64,000 bases of DNA from Gymnogyps californianus. Its lineage: Eukaryota; Chordata; Aves; Accipitriformes; Cathartidae. The position numbers and the translations under genes are program-made. Positions 50,201 through 62,300 of this stretch are shown in pieces. The notes under the pieces are model-generated. The model was not told the origin of the DNA. It worked only from the letters and a program-made list of their open reading frames with translations, and ran no database searches. Numbering within the stretch: position 1 is the first letter of the stretch; every line of letters starts with the position of its first letter. Where the stretch lies: the NCBI RefSeq assembly GCF_018139145.2, contig NC_059475.1, positions 13,791,437 through 13,855,436 on the forward strand. The letters are read 5' to 3'.

Positions 50201-53200
50201 GGTTACTTGGCAGTCTCTTCCTGCAACTGTACCACTGAAGGATGAGGAACATTTGCATGTCTACAAAGAAGAGAGGCAACAGACTTTTTTCCCTCCCTGA
50301 ACACATGTTTTCCCTTCAGCCGCCAATACTTTTCTCTCGTACTTAGGGCAATGTTTGATATTCGTTTCCCAATAAGCCTATCTGGAGAGAACATCAGCAA
50401 TGCAGAGTTTTTACCCAAGACAGATTGCAAAACCAAATTGCTTCTGTTTTTCTAAGCATTCAGATGGGCATCTGCCAAGATTCTTCAATCACGAGCTACC
50501 GCAAGAAGCATAGTTTGAACTGGCCTCATAAATAGGGACAGGAATTCCTATGACAGTCCAAAAATTTGTATCTGAAGAGCTCAGATTTTTCTAGCGAGCC
50601 ATTATCCTCTCAGCTCCTCTGTATTCAGTAGCCACTGGTGGCCCCAAAGTGAAAATGCTAACTAGAAGGATCTTCAGCTCTGAAAATATGACAGTTCATG
50701 CTGCTGACCATTACAACACTCCCTTTTCTCACCTCCCACACCACTTCTGAAGTACTGCCAAACCTACAAACACATTTTCTGCAATAGCAACAGAACCTCA
50801 CCACATTCACATTTCTGTGCGTCTCAGACACAGGACCGCTTACCTACCAATGCACTGGTTTTTTGTCATTAAAAGTGCCCCCCGTTGAATGAGTCAGTGT
50901 TACCTCCATGTTTAATTTCAATCTGGAAGCTTTAAACTTAGTGAAGGCTACAAGATGATGTCATCATTTCTTGATCCAATGGTTTAGTTCACACAAAGAT
51001 ATCACTTTGGTAAAACAAACTGATGGAAAATGGCACGCTTTTCAATATTCTCAGCACCAACTTTTTCATATGGCAAATGTTTTTAGTAAGCTGAAAGCTA
51101 CAGTTCTAGACCACCAGCAGTTCTCAAACGAAGCCAGATGCTTTCTTTGGTATTTTTGATGCTGTTTTGAACTTATGCATTCATTTTATGATCAACTTTT
51201 CCCAGTACCTGTCTTTAATTGAAATTCTTCTTTTCATCAGTGCTAATTTCACTCCCAAATTAATTATTTTTCTCAATAAATAAATGTCATGAGCTCTCTT
51301 AGAAGCCTCTTTTCTATCAATCACAAATATTATGTACAGGTTGGTGCTCAAACATAGCGTTTCAATCACAGCATCATCTCCATCCTCCTTTTCCTCAGCT
51401 CCTCTGCAGTCACTGCTACTTCACATCATGCTCAACAGAACTAGATACATATTTATTCACCCTAACCCAAAAAGTAATACAGTAATACAACCTGTTCTCT
51501 TTGTTCATTAGCTGATCACCTGCTGGAGGAGACTACAAGAGGGCTGAGCTCAGCAGAAACTCTCTGGGCACAAAAAATAGCTTCCTATGGAAACTATAAG
51601 GCTGGGGCTTCTGGTCTGTCAGCTCAGACAGACTCCCCAGGAGCAGCAGTCGGACAGATGTGAGAGGCACAGAAAATATTTCCAGAGAAATGGTCACAGA
51701 TTTTCCACTGGACACTGCCACAGCCACCCTGCAAGTGGGTCTCGCTGTAGGAGACACCACGCTGTGGGGCTGAAACCCAAAAGACTCTTCCAGCAATTGC
51801 ATCATTCCTCAAGCTGATACTGACATCAGTCGAGTACAGGTACCTCCAAAAAAAAGTGAGGCCTCTTTGTACTAGATGATGATTTGGCCCACTCTACACA
51901 ATCTTTCTTTCCTTTTTTTTTTTTTTTTAGCAAACACTGAGTATATGTAGATGTGTTGTAGATGATATCCTTCTTAGTAAACAATGATTAGTTCCTCTGT
52001 GAAATATCTCTCTTTGTCTTTAGTCATGTGAAAACACACCAGCATATGAGGGACACACTGGTTGGCAAGCTGAGCCTACAAAACAGTTGATTGATTTTCT
52101 TAGAAGCTCCTTCTCTCTTGCCGGGTTTCCAGTAATGCCTTTTACTAGAAGCAAAGACCCTGAAAGGTGCAGCAGCTTTATAACAGACCTGCTTCCAGAT
52201 ATTTCAGCCTGAAGCTGTGTTCTCCAGGTCATGGTATTAGTTGTGCTCGAGTTAGTTCAGCCTGATGGCTGGATCAAACCATATGCCAAGGGCTCGCACC
52301 AATCCAATGACTAAGTGTCTTTGCTGACAGTGCCATCTCTGCAACATCACCAGAGATGGGTCAGTCATATTTGCTCACAGGAATTGCCTCTTCTGTTTGT
52401 TTTGCCAGATTTTCATTTGTTGAGCTCATCAGGGAAGCTCTTCCCCAATTTTGAACTGTTTCACAATGACAGTTCAAAATCACCTGTACTACCAGGGAAT
52501 TTCCATTTTCATTTCTTTCTCAAGATCATTTTTTTTTTACTTCTTTCAACTCGGCTTTCAGCCAGGTTTCTGAATCCTCAGAGATCCAGAAAGCAAACTT
52601 TATGAACCTCACCTGGCTTCTAATGCTGGTATTCTCTTTTCCACTTCCTGAGTGAACTGATGTGCTCCACAGACAGGGGTTTGTATTGCTTCTTAGTTGG
52701 TGGCATTCATCTGACTCACTATTCACATCTACAGGGTGCCCATCAATCTCTGGGCAAGGCACCCCCTGCACCTTTTATTGTCAAGGAAGGAAAATATAGT
52801 GTGATGTATCACATCTGAAAGTAGACCTCCACCTATGATCAGGTGAATTATACCTTAAAAATACCTATTTCCCACTGATCAATACAAACATGTCTCAGAC
52901 ATAAATGTATATGTCATGCGTATCTGAAGCTAGCGACATGAATCCACTTCTCCAGTCTCATTCTTACACTAACCCCCAGCTTTTCCATTGCCTTGTTCTC
53001 CTTGGCTTCCCACAGTAAAGGATGCTCCCTATAACTGGCAATGCGGACTCAAAATAATTTTCACATTCTGAACAGTGACAGTCCTGCCAGTCACACTGTG
53101 CAAGGAACATGCCTTTAGAGAGCACACTAGAAAGCGCTGATCCCAATTATACACCCAGGAGGTAATCCCAATTATCCCTGTACTGGAGTTCTGTTGACTT

Positions 53201-56064
53201 CAGTGAGAACTTACATGTACCCCAACCATGCTGGGGTCCATCCAGGTGCACCTCCTGAAGACAGCGGAGCTCGTCATACATGTGACTGTGCCTACAGCTG
53301 CCAACAGAGGCAGGCTTTGCGAGGTTGGCAACTTCTCCCAAGTTCTCTAAAGGAGGCTTTGCATTGTAGTCAGCACAATAAACACTCCCTAAATTATCTG
53401 TACCTGAGCCACAATGAAATCGATTCAGGATGAAGAACTTTTATTTCTAAGTAAAGTGAAAATTTTGCCTGGTAATGGATAAAATTATAGTTTAACTGAC
53501 CCTAAAGGTGGCTGGCATGTAGTAAAGAGGCCATGTTCTCTGGTTCCTACTGTACTAAATGCATCCTCTAGCTGAAAGAAAACAGTGATTATCAGAAAGT
53601 CAATTGTCATTCTGCCTCTTTAGAAAAATTCCCATTAAAGATAAAGCAAATTTTAATTAGATTAAGTATCCAATTACTGTAATTACATTTTTAAAAAATT
53701 CACATCATGAGGATGACCCTTTCAAAAAGGGTTACAAGAATAATTAGTGTATTCATATTAACCAAAATGTATTGGATAATATTTATACCCAGAAGGCAAA
53801 GTACATTACACATATTTCACCTTTGGGGAAAGCTTGCAAATGTTTTGGCAGTGGTATGAATATTTATAGGCAAGAGCGTGCTTTAGCAAGATTATATGAG
53901 AAAGCATTTATATGCTCACAAATTTTTACCCAAGGGTAAAGTATACATAAAATGTAGTGCAGAGATTATGGATATGCAAAGTACAATTTAAGCGGGGAAT
54001 TTATATCAGTTTGTTTAATTAATTGGAGCAGAACACTACTTCCCTTATTTTTTTTGTGACAGAAGGGCCCAAAAAAATCAAGTCTGAGCTTTCCTTCTGC
54101 TGATCAATGACAGCAAGAAAAATGCAGGGAAAGGGTCTTCCCTCTGCAAGGCATCACCTGGTCCATAGGTTAAACCATCCCCTTTAATGTGTTCCTGATC
54201 ACATTGTGTAAGCAATCCCATCTGTTACCTGATGTTACCTTATCAACTCACCACGGAGTTGGAAAACACGCAGGCAGCCTCTAGTCAACACCGCTCATTT
54301 AGGGGCAAATCCTCCAATTCTCAGTATGGGGAAGACTTGAAGATATGCCAAACAGGTTTGCTCACGCACAGAAGAGAAGAAACCACATCCTTGTTCCAGG
54401 CTACCCACAGAAGGCACAGAGGATGCGACCCATTTTTACTGCTTAGGTACAGCACTGGCTTAGCGTACTGCAAGGACACTAGCTGTGCAAGCTCTTGTGC
54501 TGTGCGCAAAATCCTCACTGCAGACTAGTGAGCACAACATACCATGGGTCTTCTCAGCAAATACTGCTGGTGCAGCCTAACCATTGATTTTTGTCTGCTC
54601 TACCACTAATCAACAGATTTGGGAATTACCAGGGCATTACATTCCTCCTCAGAAAAAAAGCTCTCAGGCTTTGGTGTTTGCATTTACCTAATATTGCAGC
54701 ATCTGGCCCTTTACTACTAAGATACTCTGCAATGAGAAGTATGTTTGCAGCATGCCCATAGACACCTTCCTAAGTTAGGTGAGAGAAGCTGTGATGGCAC
54801 AGCTTTTGGCAAGACCTAGACATATGAGGAGGCTCTTGAGTCATTTGTTACTTTGACTAAGTTAAGAAATTCGTTCCTAATTTACATTTATATGAAAGAT
54901 TGTTCATGTTTATAGCCATTTATATGTGGCCAGTCAAGAATGAGGAGACAAAAAAAAGACAGGCTTAAATGATTCATTCAACTTCTTTCACACTAATTTT
55001 CTCTTCACTAAATTATCAACAATCATGCTCAAGCATTCATGCCTTTCCTGTTTTTCAGAATTGTTGAATATTGTTGTATATAATCCGTAGTTTGGTATTC
55101 ATTAAGCCACAGGCTGTGGCTCAAAGTAGTTGCTCTTTGTGCAGATCTTCACCTATACATGTGAAAAAGGTTCTAGCTTCTGAAGATGACCCTTCCCTTA
55201 TGAAAGGAAAAAGTTACAATAAGTTGCAAATATTTGTGCAAATGAATGGTTGCTTCGATGCTGATATTGCCAGCGTGGATAGTAGCATGAACGTGTACGA
55301 TTTCCATAACTCACACTGTCATTTCCTGGTTATTGAGCTTTCTTGCAAAATAAAGTAGCCCGAGAACATCCTTAGGAAAAAAGCATAAAAAAAAGAAAAA
55401 ATAAAAAGTCTGATTCATACTGGACAAATTGTCTTTAAAAACTTTTTCAACATTTGTCCCATGATAAGGAGAAACTGGGAGAGGTAAGCACAGGATAGCA
55501 GAGAGGCAGGTAAGTGGGAGAATATCAGGATTAAATAAATAAGAAGAAAATGAAATTCATTTCTGATGTTCCTTTCCAGAAGTTCAAAATAAATCATTTG
55601 TTGGAGATTGCTATCAATACCTGCTGAGTATCTATTATACTACCTGGAAGGTATTTTGCTATGTAAGTGTTGTTTCTGAATACTATAAAGGCTGTATTTA
55701 TATCAGTTTGGAAACATAAATCAAACAAGATACTTATGAATACTAGCACTTATGAGGACATCATTCTATGAAAACATCTCTTTCTATGTGATGGCAAACA
55801 CAATTCAAAGCAATCTAAATACAGCTAAGTCCACTTGACGAGGCTGACCTTTTTGAGGCCTGTGTGAGCAATCAGTGCATTTGTGGTACTCAGACTGTGG
55901 TCTGAAAAACACGTATTCAGATCAGAATATATTTATGGTATTTTCCCTTTCCAGAAGGTAAAATCATCTAAAACAGCCTCTTGATCTTCTTTGTTAGAAT
56001 GTTGTTTTCATAGTTGTTTTGTACGATTAGAAATGGATTCTACAGCAAGCTGAACCAGCAACTT

Positions 56065-56649
56065 TGTCGTGGTTTAACCTCAGCCAGCAACTAAGCACCA
56101 CGCAGCCACTCCCCCCTCCCAGTGGGATGGGGAGGAGGACTGGGAAAAAAAAAGTAAAACTTGTGGGTTGAGATATGAGTAGTTTAATAAAGTAAAATAA
56201 AATATAATACTAACTAATAATAATAAAAATATAACAATAATCGTAATGAAAAGGAATATAACAAAAAGAGAAATAAAACCCAAGAGAATACATACCCAAG
56301 TGATGCACAACGCAATTGCTCACCACCCGCTGACCGATACCCCAGCAGCGATCCGCCCCTCCTGGCCAACTCCCCCGTTTATATACTGAGCATGACGTTC
56401 CATGGTATGGAATACCCCTTTGGCTAGTTCAGCTCAGCTGTCCTGGCTATGCTCCCTCCCAGCTCCTTGCACACCTGCTTGCTGGCAGAGCATGGGAAAC
56501 TGAAAAATCCTTGACTTAGGATAAGCGCTACTTAGCAACAACTAAAACATCAGTGTGTTATCAACATTATTCTCATACTAAATCCAAAACACAGCACTGT
56601 ACCAGCTACTAGGAAGAAAATTAACTCTATTCCAGCCGAAACCAGGACA
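56065..56649 (-). mobile_element. Solo LTR of the same endogenous retrovirus family, copy 2
   Basis: This 585-bp element has the same TG...CA ends as the copy at 18546-19141 and the same orientation. The flanks AACTT (56060-56064) and GACTT (56650-56654) are a 5-bp target duplication with one substitution. On the minus strand the TATA-type box is at 56377-56385 and the ATTAAA signal at 56183-56188. From the TATA box to the right end the two copies differ at roughly a dozen positions plus a 3-base indel, judged by eye. The A/T microsatellite and the GC-rich end near 56103-56150 differ more. No internal coding region is present, so it is a solo LTR. The mutated duplication suggests an insertion of some age. 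Confidence 0.93.
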
Positions 56650-56654
56650 GACTT

Positions 56655-59019
56655 CCACAGACAAAGGACTGGACCTGTCCTTTTTGTGAAGCCCAAGACT
56701 CGTACCCTAGGCTTCCCCTGCAGGAGTTCTGTATTTGGCTGTAGAAGAAAAATGGGGTTTATGCAAGTCCTCCTTTTTTTAAACATAACCCTTGATGATT
56801 GAAGACTTCACAAAGAGTCATTACATCTATGCAGTCTCTACATATAATCCCAGTATTAAATTCCTTGCTTTGGCTTTGAGCTGCTGTAGACTTCTTGAGT
56901 GGCCATGGACGAAGTGCCATGCTGGGATCAGAAAGCCAGTGATTCCATGTGAAACACTAGCTGTAGAGCATCGGTCTCCCCATTCCTCCTTGGCTTTGAA
57001 TGGTTTGGGGAAAAATACTGAGAAAACTGCCATAAGCACTTATTTATTTCTTCCAGTGACCTTCTTAGAAACAAGATAAGAGTGGAAAGGCAATCTGCTT
57101 CATCCAAACGTAATCACCAAGGAAGCCCCCAAATATCCTTGTTTTGAATTGACTGCCTTGACAACACCCACGGCACTTATAACGGTGAAACCACCCTTTG
57201 GCAGTTGCAGCGAACGCCTGAAAGGCTCAGGTGGTGGTGCTGCTCTCCCAGTTGCTATTTGTCCTTCCTGCACATCCCAAGAGTTACAATGGAAAGAGAA
57301 GTGACACCCAGGAGTGCTGTGCCAGGCCAGGGGTGGTCTCCCTGTGGTCACGGAAGGTTGGTTTGCTTTTAGCTTAAGGACTGATGCTTCCGGTAACTTG
57401 AGCATCCTCAGATGCTGAAGATGACTGTCCTAAGCAACTGCAAAATCTCACCACGGTACTATGCTAAAAAGCTTTTTGTCCTCAATGAAGAGACGAAAAC
57501 TGCTGCTCATGGTAGTACATCATTGCCAGAGAACAATCTATTTTTCATGACAGATTGAGTGAATTATTTGTTGTTAGTGGACTGATCAGGGAGATGCTCC
57601 TCTTGATGCCACTCCCCGTTAACTTTGCCACTGCAGGCATCAAGAGCTGCTGGCAAGTTTAGGAAAGAGGCATAGACACCGAACCGATAGTTCCCACAAT
57701 TCTTATTTCCAGGAGCAGACCGGGGAGTCCCAGAAGTCCTACTGTGAGGTGCCTGAGAACTGGTGAATGAGTGGTGGGTGAAGGAGCTGTGGAAGGAGAC
57801 GGTCCAGCCAGGTTAGTCCAGTAATGGCTGGTGGGACCTGGCCAAGGGCTGCCATCTCCCTAGGGCTGAGGTGCTCAATAAGAACAATTTCTGGAATTGT
57901 CTGCCCAGTTCCAGCTGTTCAGGCAGTGGATATCTCTTTTGTAGTAATTTAAGAGTCTGTGGTATTCTGCTGCCGTAGTGGTCTGCAGCATTAGTCAAAG
58001 CAATTCTGCTCTCAGCTCAAGTCTAATTAAGGGTAGGTCTTCCGTAAAGTCAGTTAAATTCAGTAGTCACAGCCCAGACCCCATGGAAAATAGTCTAATT
58101 CAACTACAGTAATACAGTGTAATATAAATATAATGGAAATACAAAACCATATAATTTAATTTGACATGACTGGCAGTTTTTTGCCTAAGTTAGTGAAAAT
58201 GAACGAGTACAAACAATGAACTTCCCTCTTCAGTCTTTTATTGTTAGTATAGCGGGAAGATGGTTTCAGGATGACTTTGCGCGGCAGCAACCTAAACAAA
58301 TGCACTGACAATATGCAAATTTCAAGCTCTCTTTTGAAAATATACGCACATTTATAATTTTTAAATTTCTTAGATAGTTGCAGTAAATTCAATTAATTTT
58401 AAATACGGTCAGGACTTTCCTACATCTGCCCCATGTGCTTAAAGGGGGGAAACAATTCCACATGGAGAACCCAGGTGAGCCATAGCCTCAACCAGCTCTT
58501 TTAGCCAAGGTGCCTTCCTGTCCCTGCAAGTACGACTGCCCTCACAACAGCAGTCCTACCGTAGGTAAGGCCCCGCCCCTTCCCAGGCCGGGGAGAGCAC
58601 CGGTAACCACACTGCCACTACCGAAATCAGCTTTCAGCCTGGCGAGACACCTGGGAGCTTTGAGCACCCAGGGCCCACCTGCTCCGTCCTGCCATCACCG
58701 CCACCAGCAGAGACCAGTTGTGACACCACTGAAACACTTCACGGGGCAGAAAAAAAACGGGCAATGTCATTTTTTTTTTCTTTCCCCCCCAACAAATTTG
58801 CAGTGCTGCAGTCAAGGGGGGGGCACACAAGAGTCTGGAAAACACTTATGGCGGGATTGGAAAGAGGAGATCCAAACGCCCCCTCCTGCCCTGCCCTGCG
58901 TTTTTGAGGTTCAGGGCCGTTTCGGTAAGGACCCAACCCAGACCAGGACCTCGGCTTCCCACAGCCCGCTTCTCAACACCTCCCCTGCACACAAGACCAC
59001 ACTGCCCGGCAGGCCCTCC
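56655..59019. other. Intergenic DNA upstream of RIC3
   Basis: No gene is recognisable. The sequence is mixed in composition, with an AT-rich part at 58.0-58.4 kb and rising GC content after 58.5 kb as the RIC3 CpG island approaches. A GC-box-like word (GCCCCGCCCC, from about 58569) lies some 630 bases upstream of the RIC3 start codon. Confidence 0.65.
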
Positions 59020-59146
59020 CCGGGGGCCGAGGCCGCCCCCGCTCGCCGCCCCTCAGGCGCCGGGGCCGGCCCGCACCTCCCTCAGGCTCCCGCCCGGCCG
59101 CGCCGGCGCACCGCACATGCGCGCGCTGCCCGCGCCTGCGCAGAGA

Positions 59147-59175
59147 GTAACGGTGCGGTAACGGTGCGGTAACGG
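59147..59175 (+). repeat. 11-bp repeat carrying three MYB-type sites in the RIC3 promoter
   Basis: GTAACGGTGCG occurs twice (59147-59157 and 59158-59168) and is followed by a partial third unit, GTAACGG (59169-59175). The last unit ends 30 bases before the RIC3 start codon, so the array is probably in the core promoter or 5' UTR. Confidence 0.85.
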
Positions 59176-59205
59176 CTCCTCAACGGCCGCAGCGTGCGGG
59201 CCGCC

Positions 59206-59353
59206 ATGGCGTATTCGACGTGCTGCAGGGTGGCCATGGTCTCCTGCCTGGTGCTCTGCGTCTCCCTCCTCCTGCCGCGGACCTTCTTGTCTCGGGGCAG
59301 CGGGAGGCAGGAGCCCGGGGCTGCGCCGCTCGCAGCGCCCGCGCCGCCCGAGG
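59206..59353 (+). CDS. RIC3: RIC3 exon 1 (N-terminal signal/transmembrane segment)
   Basis: RIC3 is an endoplasmic-reticulum membrane chaperone that promotes folding, assembly and surface delivery of nicotinic acetylcholine receptors (notably alpha7) and 5-HT3 receptors. This exon starts at an ATG in a strong Kozak context (gccgccATGg). It encodes 49 residues plus one base, beginning M-A-Y-S-T and ending P-A-P-P-E. A hydrophobic segment rich in Val, Leu and Cys spans about residues 9-24, followed by L-P-R-T-F-L-S-R-G and a Pro/Ala-rich linker. The start, the L-L-P-x-x-F-L-S-R-G motif and the R-Q-E-P residues match vertebrate RIC3 as I recall it, and the exon ends at the equivalent point. The donor is GTAAGAG at 59354. 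The second transmembrane segment and the coiled coil are encoded by exons beyond the window. The position downstream of LMO1 on the same strand matches the human gene order. Confidence 0.95.
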
Positions 59354-62300
59354 GTAAGAGGCCGCCGCGGGCTCCGCCGACGGCGGCTCCGCTGAGGCGA
59401 GGGCGAGTTGCTCCTCGCCGCCAGTCCCCCCGCCCCGGTACGCCGAGGTCCGTGTTTCGGCTGGTGCTCGGAGGCCGAGCGTAAAATGCGGGCGGTGGCT
59501 CAGCGGTGAGCCCGGGTGGGGCGGGCTGTTGCCGCCGGCTCGCCGGTGGGCCGCGCTGGGCCTGGCCCGGCCCGTGAGCTTTCCGTCCCCGGGGGTGCTG
59601 CTGGCGCCGGCCGGGCTGTGCGTGAGCGGTCCTTGGTTGCACGGCGCGTCTGGAAGGTGCTCTGCCGCCTGGTATGAAAACGTCGCGTAGTTAATCCTTC
59701 CCATAAGCGTTACGCGCGTCACTCTCTCCTGCTCTCTCTGTAATGACGTGTGGTGTGTCAAAGATTGAATTTACTGTTCTCGCTGTGATTTACTTTTTTC
59801 TTTTCCCTTCAAAAAAAGATAGTTTAAAATCTTACAAATTTCATTTTATTTGTTTTATGTAAGTGGGGTGCTAAAGCTACTGAAAAGAGACATACTCATA
59901 CCACATTTTTTTTTTCATTGTGATACATCACTTTTTATTTGAAAGCTTCATTATTTTGTTATTTTCTGTATGGAATGCTTTTGTTGTTGCATATGAAATA
60001 AAAGTTCATTTGAATTGTCTTCATTGTTTAGTTTCCTACTCCAGTATTTTAAACTTTGCTTTCATGCACCAGATTCTCATAATAAATGTGCCACACGATG
60101 ACTCATTTAGACTTGGGTCCTGTCCATGCAGTCCCTCGAGCTATGTCCTTCTTGCCTGCCCTCCCACTCTGCATGTCCCCTCTTAAGTTCTAGAGGAATG
60201 GGTTCATACAAGCACCTCCCATTCTTTTTACGCACATTGCCTTTTTCTCTAGGTTTTTCTTCCCAAGGCACTTCACAAAAGTAGCTAGTATCATAGCTTC
60301 AGGTCTTGGCAGAGAAAAGAGTTTTGCCCAGGGCTGCCCACAGGCCAGAGGTGAGGCTGATGAAGTACAGAGAACTTCTAGGTTGTGCTGGATGCTGTCC
60401 CATAGGGAGTCGTTCAGTGACTACCTTCTGCATCCTTCCAACAGGTTGGTTCTTACGTGACCATACACTTCAGTGACATTGATTTAATTTGACCAAGGTT
60501 TTTTAAGGACATTCAGGCTGAAGTTACTGCTGAAACAATGTTATGTTGAACCAAAATAGATGACTTCTATACTATGGCTACCCTTCCATGGTTGCTGTGT
60601 GTATTCTTGGTCTTTAAGAATTTGAATAGAGGTTCATCAGCGCTATAGATCTACAGGTTTATAGTTTCATTGCAGAATCTCTTAACACTGAAAACCTGAA
60701 TAGTAGCTGATTTTTTTGGTAGCACATCAAGAGCAGTACTGTGAGGGCACAGTGCTGGGCCCTGCAAAGGCCCAGCAGACAGCACAGGGGCTCAGTGAGG
60801 GCTGTGGACTCACCTGCTAGAAGCAGGGGTGGGAGCAGGCACTCTGGGACGTGGTACTTGTCTCTCCGTTAACTTCTGCCCCTGTGCAGCTCCTGACTGA
60901 TCCTGCAGTGATACCAGATGACAGAGTTTGACAAACCGTTTTCTCACAGCAGTGCAGTCTTAGGCGGTTGTCGTGCTGGTGCTTCTTTCTTTGGCTGCAG
61001 GATGGACTGGATTGAATTGATCTGACAGAAAAATTAGCTTTAAAAAAAAAAATGACAAAAAACTTGCCCCCAAATTATTTTCAGTGACATCTGTCTGATG
61101 AATGATGTTCATACCTGTTCTAGCACAGCCTGTTTTAAGCAGTGCTGTCATAAGCTGACTAATCACAGCCACAGTTAAATGCTTAAAATAGATAACATAA
61201 ATACTCTTTCCATCATCAATAGGTAGCATAAATACTCTTTCCATCATCCTGCAGGAGATGACAGTACAGCACGAGTTAGTGTGTGCCTGGTGCCGAGCGA
61301 GCACTTGGCATCCTCCTCTGTTGCACCCCAGCACCTGTCTTTGGCCAAGGATTTAATACCTCACTGCAGCTGATCCGTTTCAGATGAGAATTTATAGTCC
61401 ATATTTTCAATTTGATAGCAAGAATTTCATTACACCTGCTCTGTAGACCAAACTTTATTTCACCTGAAGTTATTTTTTTATTGGAAGAATAAATCTTGAT
61501 TGAACAGTTCAATTCATATCTCTGTCATTAGTCGTCCTCTTCAGTGAACTGATAACTGCAGTTACCTGACAGAATTTTCAGGGACTTGAAGTAATCATGT
61601 CATTCTTGAAGTTAATAAAGTGCTTATTGTAGTCTTGGGGGCAAAATGCCTCTGAATAAAACATTCTTAAAAGTTTACTACCATTTGTTAGAACTCAGTG
61701 TTACCAGGCGGCTTTTTATTGAAACAGGCTTTAAGCATGGGAGTAGCACTTTCTCTAATAAAGTTATTTTCAGAGGTCTCTTCTAGGAAAAAGGTGATCG
61801 TAGCACTATAGAAGTTAATATTATCTTTCAGACAGAAAGGTGGTTGTTTTTCGCAGTAATAGTTTCATGTATATGAAAGAACTTATTTAAAGAACTTACT
61901 GTGAATGTATCACATTTCTAGTTTACTTCATGGACAGGCATTAGAATTTTTTTTTTAAATCTTTTGGAAAAGAGGAAAAAAAGAGCTACTAGCAGTTTAA
62001 AAAGTACTTTTAAGTCTAGTGTTCATAAATGTATGCCATGCATTTTGTAAAGCTGCTAAGTTGGTAGTTTAAGAAAAACCTTACAGCTCATGACAGTAGG
62101 TGTACAGTCTGTCTGCATTCTTACGAACAATCAAGTGGCATCAGCTTTACAAGAAAAATACATGACTGTTCAGGTAACACCTCTGTCCAGCTTGGATTTG
62201 TGCAATGCACACATCACTTGCCTGCAGGTGTCCTTAAGAAAATGAAGATGTTTCCATTTTGGGTAGTTTTTGTGTTTTCCTTTTTAACCTCCGCCTGCAA

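Larger units (their letters stand above)
41819..56059. other. Intergenic DNA, distal block before the second LTR
   Basis: About 14 kb of mainly AT-rich DNA with no gene that I recognise. Open frames are short (under about 150 codons) and resemble no family. The block holds a 36-bp tandem duplication and a pyrimidine tract, listed separately. It also has homopolymer runs such as poly-A near 43461-43475, poly-T near 49378-49396 and poly-T near 51913-51930. No transposon end could be identified with confidence. Confidence 0.7.
59020..59645 (+). promoter_or_regulatory. RIC3: CpG island and promoter of RIC3
   Basis: GC content and CpG frequency rise sharply from about 59020 and fall after about 59645, spanning RIC3 exon 1. 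No TATA box is seen, as usual for CpG-island promoters. Upstream of the ATG are two NRF1-like palindromic words, GCACATGCGC (59113-59122) and GCGCCTGCGC (59132-59141). They are followed by three TAACGG words (59148, 59159, 59170), the MYB-family core, spaced exactly 11 bases apart as part of an 11-bp repeat. The transcription start cannot be fixed from sequence. Factor binding is inferred from motifs. Confidence 0.75.

Noticed and set aside
56080..56310. Hydrophobic 76-codon minus-strand frame resembling a membrane peptide
   Set aside because: It is a translation of the AT-rich part of the solo LTR. The matching part of the other LTR gives a similar artefact at 18632-18898.
59194..59205. Upstream in-frame GTG as a RIC3 start
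   Set aside because: The ATG at 59206 has a strong Kozak context and matches the known M-A-Y-S-T start of RIC3. The GTG lies in the 5' UTR.
59082..59761. Overlapping minus-strand frames of 186 and 193 codons across RIC3 exon 1
   Set aside because: CpG islands rarely contain stop codons, so long antisense frames are expected. Composition is Arg/Ala/Pro-rich without a recognisable domain. A divergent transcript is possible but unsupported.
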